From Oscillospiraceae bacterium (GTDB taxonomy: Bacteria > Bacillota > Clostridia > Oscillospirales > Acutalibacteraceae): a DNA stretch of 40,732 bases. Positions within the stretch are counted from its first letter, which is position 1. Each line of letters starts with the position of its first letter. The notes below the pieces were generated by a model that was not told the DNA's origin, ran no database searches, and worked only from the letters and a program-made list of their open reading frames with translations. Where the stretch lies: assembly GCA_015066405.1 (NCBI GenBank), contig SVOM01000013.1, positions 1 to 40,732 on the forward strand, written 5' to 3'. The position numbers were made by a program, and so were the translations under genes. Shown one piece after another: positions 37,067-40,732 of the stretch.

Positions 37067-37290
37067 AAGTTTTAGAAAATGGCATATATAGAGATATGAC
37101 CGAAGAAGAAATGGCTCAACTTGAAAATTCAAAGCCTACATATCAAGAACGAGTAGTCAGTCGCATAAGAGAAAAATACTCGGTTGATGATGAACTTGCT
37201 ATTTTGCGCCAAAGGGACACAAAACCCGAAGAATTTGCAGAGTATAATAACTTTGTAGAGAACATTAAGTTTACCGAGAAATCCTATTGA
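37063..37290 (+). CDS. Small tail-fibre-associated protein
   Basis: This 75-residue protein reads MKVLENGIYRDMTEEEMAQLENSK, then YQERVVSRIREKYSVDDELAILRQRDTKPEEFAEYNNFVENIK. Proteins of this build regularly follow tail-fibre genes in Firmicute prophages (short polar head, helical tail ending in an acidic/aromatic segment). Its role may be chaperone-like or structural. It overlaps the fibre gene by ATGA and is the last gene of the cassette; its stop codon contributes to the -35 of the next promoter. Confidence 0.75.
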   Translation: MKVLENGIYRDMTEEEMAQLENSKPTYQERVVSRIREKYSVDDELAILRQRDTKPEEFAEYNNFVENIKFTEKSY

Positions 37291-37315
37291 AATAGCACCT
37301 CTTTGCGTGTATAAT
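37287..37315 (+). promoter_or_regulatory. Promoter of the SGNH hydrolase gene
   Basis: TTGAAA (37287-37292, overlapping the previous stop codon), 17 bp, TATAAT (37310-37315). Confidence 0.82.
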
Positions 37316-37347
37316 AGACTTGCAAAACTTTTAAAGGGGGAGCTTTT

Positions 37348-38391
37348 ATGCGTGCAGAAGAATATGATAAGAATCTTGTAATCAGTAGCGAATTACCCGA
37401 CGAGGATATTGTGTGGTTTGATGTAAAAAACGAAATTTTTGATATTTACGGACTTTACAATCCTCGCACCGAAAAAACATTTCATCGTGTACCTAAAGAG
37501 GTTTGTGATAAATGTAATGAAGGTGTTGGTGCATTGCAAACACATACCGCGGGTGGCAGGGTGCGTTTTAAAACCAATTCGCCTTTTATTTGTTTAAAGG
37601 TTAAATATTGGCTTTTTCATATGCCGCATATGGCAATTTCGGGTTCATCGGGCTTTGATTTGTTCACCCAGAAAAACGGGGAGTACCGATATGTTAAATC
37701 AATTATGCCAAAAGTGGATGACCAATACGGATATGAGCGAAAAATCGATACTGATAACGAAATGCGCGACTATATAATTAATTTTCCGCTTTATAACAAT
37801 GTCGAAGAGCTTTATCTTGGTTTTAAAAAGGGCAGTATTGTTGACCATGGAGATAAATACAAAATAGATAAACCCGTTGTATTTTATGGCTCATCTATTA
37901 CTCAAGGCGGATGCGCATCAAGGCCCAGCACGGCGTATCAGGGCTTTATATCGCATCGCTTTGATGCCGATTTTATAAATCTCGGTTTTTCGGGCAGTGC
38001 TATGGGCGAGCCCGCAATGGCTGAGTATATTTCGACACTTAATATGAGCGCGTTCGTGTACGATTACGATTTTAATTCCCCGAGTGATGAGCATTACGAA
38101 AAAACTCACGAGCCGTTCTTTAAAATAGTTCGCACGGCGCAGCCCGATTTACCCATAATCATAGTAACCCGCCCATATCCTTGTAACCTAAAGCGTATAG
38201 AAATAGCGCGCCGTACATACGAAAACGCTGTGGCCAATGGAGATAAAAATGTCGTATTTGTTGATGGCAGAACACTGTTTGAGGGCGACTTCTTTGATTG
38301 CTGCACTGTTGACGGTGGTCATCCTACCGACCTTGGCTTTTACCGTATGGGCAAGGTTATAGGCGATGCTTTAGAGAAGTTTTTAAAATGA
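37348..38391 (+). CDS. SGNH/GDSL-family hydrolase (esterase-like)
   Basis: This 347-residue protein has two parts. Residues 1-165 form the beta-sandwich domain of the GxDLY type (SGFDLFTQKNGEYRYVKS). From about 170, VVFYGSSITQGGCASRP carries the block I Ser, FINLGFSGSAMGEPAMAEYI block II Gly, and DGGHPTDLGFYRMG the block V Asp/His. Members are carbohydrate esterases, deacetylating plant or bacterial glycans; the substrate is unknown here. There is no signal peptide, so it is likely cytoplasmic. AAAGGGGGAGC precedes the ATG. It overlaps the transporter gene downstream by four bases. Confidence 0.9.
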   Translation: MRAEEYDKNLVISSELPDEDIVWFDVKNEIFDIYGLYNPRTEKTFHRVPKEVCDKCNEGVGALQTHTAGGRVRFKTNSPFICLKVKYWLFHMPHMAISGSSGFDLFTQKNGEYRYVKSIMPKVDDQYGYERKIDTDNEMRDYIINFPLYNNVEELYLGFKKGSIVDHGDKYKIDKPVVFYGSSITQGGCASRPSTAYQGFISHRFDADFINLGFSGSAMGEPAMAEYISTLNMSAFVYDYDFNSPSDEHYEKTHEPFFKIVRTAQPDLPIIIVTRPYPCNLKRIEIARRTYENAVANGDKNVVFVDGRTLFEGDFFDCCTVDGGHPTDLGFYRMGKVIGDALEKFLK

Positions 38392-39287
38392 CAAAAAGGG
38401 ATAATCTAATAGGAATTTTTGCCGCGCTTATTCCAAATATAATTTTTGGCTTCAGTTTTCTTTTTTCAAAATTAGCGCTAAGTGTGGCGCATCCGCTTAT
38501 AATTTTGGCGGTGCGCTTCACTGTGGCCTTTTTGGTGCTTAATTTGTTGTGGCTGTTTGGTTTAGTTAAATTAAACTTTAAAGGCAAGAACATCAAAAAA
38601 ATACTTATAATGGCGTTTTGCCAACCGCTACTTTATTTTATATTGGAGCTTTACGGTATAGCGGGCACCTCAAGCGCCATTTCGGGTGTTATAATATCCC
38701 TCGTACCAATAGCGGTTATTATTATTTCGAGCATTTTCTTAAAAGAAAAACCCACCGTTTTGCAAATTGTGTTTTCTGTAATCTCTTTGGTATCGGTGGC
38801 GGGTATCAGCATACTTTCCGATAACGGCAATCAAAACAGTGTTTGGGCGATTGTATTATTGCTCGGCGCGGTTATATGCGCGGCAGTGTTTAATATATTG
38901 AGCCGCAGTGAAGCCGAAAAGTTTTCGCCAATTGAGCGCACATATATGATGTTCGCGGTGGGGGCAGTGGGGTTTGATATTATAGCATTGCTTGCGCTTC
39001 GCTCAAAGTTTGTGCCGCTGCTTCTGGCTTGTGCGGCAAGTGGAAAATTTTGGGGTGCCATAATCTACCTTTCGGTGCTATCAAGCATCGCCGCATTTTT
39101 ACTTTATAACTGGGCAACAACTAAAATAGATGCCGTGAGGGCATCTTCCTTTTCTAATGTTATAACAGTTGTATCGGTGCTTGCGGGTGTTTTTATAAAC
39201 GGTGAAAGGCTGAGCGTTTTACAGCTCGTTTTTTGCTTGCTTATAATTATCGGTGTATATGGCGCTAACAGGTCAAAAAAATATTGA
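38388..39287 (+). CDS. EamA/DMT-family transporter
   Basis: This 299-residue protein has ten hydrophobic segments in two five-helix halves, starting IGIFAALIPNIIFGFSFLFSKLAL. The internal repeat typical of EamA is visible: SSAISGVIISLVPIAVIIISSIFLKEKPTVLQ at the end of the first half and SSFSNVITVVSVLAGVFINGERLSVLQLVF at the end of the second. It exports small metabolites in most known members; the substrate here is unknown. It starts by ATGA overlap with the esterase gene. Confidence 0.9.
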   Translation: MTKRDNLIGIFAALIPNIIFGFSFLFSKLALSVAHPLIILAVRFTVAFLVLNLLWLFGLVKLNFKGKNIKKILIMAFCQPLLYFILELYGIAGTSSAISGVIISLVPIAVIIISSIFLKEKPTVLQIVFSVISLVSVAGISILSDNGNQNSVWAIVLLLGAVICAAVFNILSRSEAEKFSPIERTYMMFAVGAVGFDIIALLALRSKFVPLLLACAASGKFWGAIIYLSVLSSIAAFLLYNWATTKIDAVRASSFSNVITVVSVLAGVFINGERLSVLQLVFCLLIIIGVYGANRSKKY

Positions 39288-39312
39288 AAAAGTGATATTT
39301 TTATTGTATTAT
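39284..39312 (+). promoter_or_regulatory. Promoter of the SPFH-domain gene
   Basis: TTGAAA (39284-39289, overlapping the transporter stop codon), 17 bp, TATTAT (39307-39312). Confidence 0.75.
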
Positions 39313-39333
39313 AGATGTAGGAGGTAATTTATT

Positions 39334-40281
39334 ATGGTACCATTTATTATTATCGTTGCTATCTTGTTCATTATTGTAATTCCCAACATACGTATTGTTC
39401 CTCAGGCAACTGAGTATGTAATCGAGTTTTTGGGAAAATACAAAACCACTTGGAGTGCAGGTCTTCACGTTAAGATTCCGTTCATTGAGAGAATTGCTAA
39501 GCGCATAACCTTAAAGGAACAGGTAATTGACTCGCCGCCGCAGCCCGTTATCACGAAGGATAACGTTACAATGCAAATTGATACGGTTGTTTTCTTCCGT
39601 ATATTTGATGCAAAGTTATTTGCATACGGCGTTGTAAATCCTATCAGTGCGCTTGAAAATTTAACTGCAACCACATTGCGTAACATCGTAGGTGAGTTGG
39701 AGCTTGATGGCACACTTACTTCACGTGATACAATAAACGGCAAAATGACCGCAATACTTGATGACGCTACCGACCAGTGGGGTATCAAGGTTACACGTGT
39801 TGAGCTTAAAAATATTATTCCGCCCGCTGAAATCCAGTCAGCAATGGAAAAACAAATGAAGGCCGAGCGCGACCGCCGCGAAACACTCTTGCAGGCAGAG
39901 GGCCACAAGGCCGCCGCTATTACAAGGGCAGAAGGCGATAAGCAGGCAATGATTTTAGCCGCTGAAGGCGAAAGAGATGCGAGAATTGCCAGAGCCGAAG
40001 GTGAAGCTAAAGCAATATTCCTTGCTAAAAAGGCAGAAGCTGATGGCCTTGCCGCATTAAAAGAGGCAGGCGTAGATGCAGTAGTGCTTGAGCTTAAAAA
40101 GTATGAGGCACTTGTTAATATGGCAAACGGTCAGGCGGCAAAAATTATCGTGCCTACCGATGTTGTAAACACAGTTAAAAACAATGCAATATTCTCAGAA
40201 ACAGCAGGAATAGGCGATGTAACCGAATATGGTCAGCCGCCCAAAAAAGCCCCCAAGAAAAAAGACGAATGTTGTGATTAA
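39334..40281 (+). CDS. SPFH/band 7 (stomatin/QmcA-like) protein
   Basis: This 315-residue protein has one N-terminal membrane segment (MVPFIIIVAILFIIVIPNIRIV), the SPFH domain (EYVIEFLGKYKTTWSAGLHVKIPFI, RITLKEQVIDSPPQPVITKDNV), and a long helical stretch rich in AEG repeats (AEGHKAAAITRAEGDKQAMILAAEG and RAEGEAKA), typical of stomatin and QmcA relatives that form membrane scaffolds. The C-terminus ends in KKAPKKKDECCD. No NfeD-type partner is adjacent. GGAGGT precedes the ATG. The function is inferred from the family: organisation of membrane microdomains or regulation of membrane proteases. Confidence 0.93.
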   Translation: MVPFIIIVAILFIIVIPNIRIVPQATEYVIEFLGKYKTTWSAGLHVKIPFIERIAKRITLKEQVIDSPPQPVITKDNVTMQIDTVVFFRIFDAKLFAYGVVNPISALENLTATTLRNIVGELELDGTLTSRDTINGKMTAILDDATDQWGIKVTRVELKNIIPPAEIQSAMEKQMKAERDRRETLLQAEGHKAAAITRAEGDKQAMILAAEGERDARIARAEGEAKAIFLAKKAEADGLAALKEAGVDAVVLELKKYEALVNMANGQAAKIIVPTDVVNTVKNNAIFSETAGIGDVTEYGQPPKKAPKKKDECCD

Positions 40282-40286
40282 CAAAT

Positions 40287-40324
40287 AAAAATCCCGATAC
40301 TCGAAAGAGTATCGGGATTTTTGA
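40287..40324 (+). terminator. Terminator after the SPFH gene
   Basis: A 15-bp stem plus a C-G pair (40287-40302 with 40307-40322) closes a GAAA tetraloop. Five A on the left and five T on the right allow use in both directions. Confidence 0.95.
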
Positions 40325-40362
40325 TTTAGGGGTTAGTATTTAGGCGAGAACGCCAACACTTT

Positions 40363-40732
40363 TTATTCCTTGTTTTTATTCTTACCGCGTATTCTTGACC
40401 ACATAAGTATTATAAACTGTGCGGGAACACCGAGAGTAAAAATAAGCCATAAATTTCTACCCATAATCAGCAGTGTAATATAAACACTCGCAAGGCAGGC
40501 CCACAAAAGCAGGGTAATTATAAGAAAGTTTCGGTGCTTGTTAAACCAAATAGAATTGAAAATCAGCCACACAATAAGTGTTGCGGGCACGGCATACACA
40601 AATGCTAACCAATGCACACTTGTGTTAATGGGTGTAGAGTCAATAACAACAAACAAAAGAGTTGCAATAAGCCATACAAGCACCATGCTAATACCTGTTA
40701 TAAATGCGTGGTTGTGTATAATTCTTAAATTT
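40363..40732 (-). CDS. Integral membrane protein, partial (N-terminus beyond the window)
   Basis: The frame is open to the right edge; before the first ATG at 40686 it already reads NLRIIHNHAFITGIS, which continues smoothly into MVLVWLIATLLFVVID, so the true start lies outside the window. At least four membrane segments are visible: MVLVWLIATLLFVVI, WLAFVYAVPATLIVWLIFNSI, FLIITLLLWACLASVYITLLI and LWLIFTLGVPAQFIILMW, and it ends with a basic tail RIRGKNKNKE. I do not recognise the family with confidence. Confidence 0.75.
   Translation of the reverse strand, partial: NLRIIHNHAFITGISMVLVWLIATLLFVVIDSTPINTSVHWLAFVYAVPATLIVWLIFNSIWFNKHRNFLIITLLLWACLASVYITLLIMGRNLWLIFTLGVPAQFIILMWSRIRGKNKNKE

Noticed and set aside
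34902-37290. A complete prophage
   Set aside because: Only fibre-type genes are present; there is no integrase, terminase, portal, capsid, tape measure or lysis gene, and no attachment repeat could be seen at the edges.

Overview
The window looks like a chromosomal piece of a low-to-medium GC, anaerobic, saccharolytic Firmicute, most likely a gut Clostridia/Oscillospirales (Ruminococcaceae-like) lineage. The reasons are the gene set (electron-bifurcating NfnAB, FeoAB with the small FeoB-associated cysteine-rich protein, GH2/GH3/MalQ, KDPG aldolase, TIGR01906-type membrane protein), strong AGGAGG-like ribosome binding sites with frequent TTG/GTG starts, and textbook TTGACA-N17-TATAAT promoters. 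Taxonomy is inference; there is no rRNA in the window. Stop codons behave normally, so the standard bacterial code applies.

Layout. 1-2670: end of a glycolytic operon (pgk, tpiA, gpmI) with a terminator. 2670-3510: intergenic palindromes and a small divergent module (DUF6809-type gene / XRE regulator) with two tightly placed operators. 3525-6457 (minus): KDPG aldolase and nfnA-nfnB. 6621-8954: GH2 glycosidase. 8970-9530: second small divergent module (cysteine-rich protein / HTH regulator). 9535-10335: PHP-domain protein. 10560-16430: LacI-type regulator with a perfect operator, then a maltodextrin-type ABC importer (lipoprotein plus two permeases, no ATPase) and malQ. 16444-20020 (minus): decayed Ldh2-type dehydrogenase, Dabb protein, DUF1461 membrane protein, unknown four-TM protein and an inositol-monophosphatase-family protein. 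A 57-bp direct repeat brackets the DUF1461 gene. 20021-20856: 836 bases with no convincing gene, holding hairpins and a striking array of 4 direct plus 4 inverted 9-bp words separated by small palindromes, next to tRNA-Gln(CTG) at 20857-20930.

21000-24190: GH3 glucosidase under a consensus promoter, then class II aldolase. 24192-27290: DtxR/MntR-type regulator diverging from feoA-feoB-FeoB-associated protein, with three TTAG-N6-CTAA boxes. 27354-28851: ApgM-family phosphomutase and a two-TM protein. 28890-31890: Crp/Fnr-type regulator with its own palindromic operator and a nitrate/taurine/thiamine-precursor-type ABC transporter. 31899-34900: holA, RNase M5-like TOPRIM protein, WYL regulator and a small unknown. 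34902-37290: an isolated three-gene phage tail-fibre-like cassette with its own promoter and a leader hairpin, but no other phage genes. 37287-39287: SGNH esterase and a DMT-family exporter. 39284-40322: SPFH/band-7 protein. The window ends inside a minus-strand membrane protein.

Together the genes describe sugar import and glycoside breakdown feeding glycolysis and Entner-Doudoroff-type aldol cleavage, NADPH/ferredoxin balancing by Nfn, and iron uptake. The most unusual items are the twin-operator module, the 57-bp repeat that supplied a gene with its ribosome binding site, the 4+4 palindrome array beside tRNA-Gln, and the orphan tail-fibre cassette. All functions are assigned from sequence motifs and family knowledge, without database searches.
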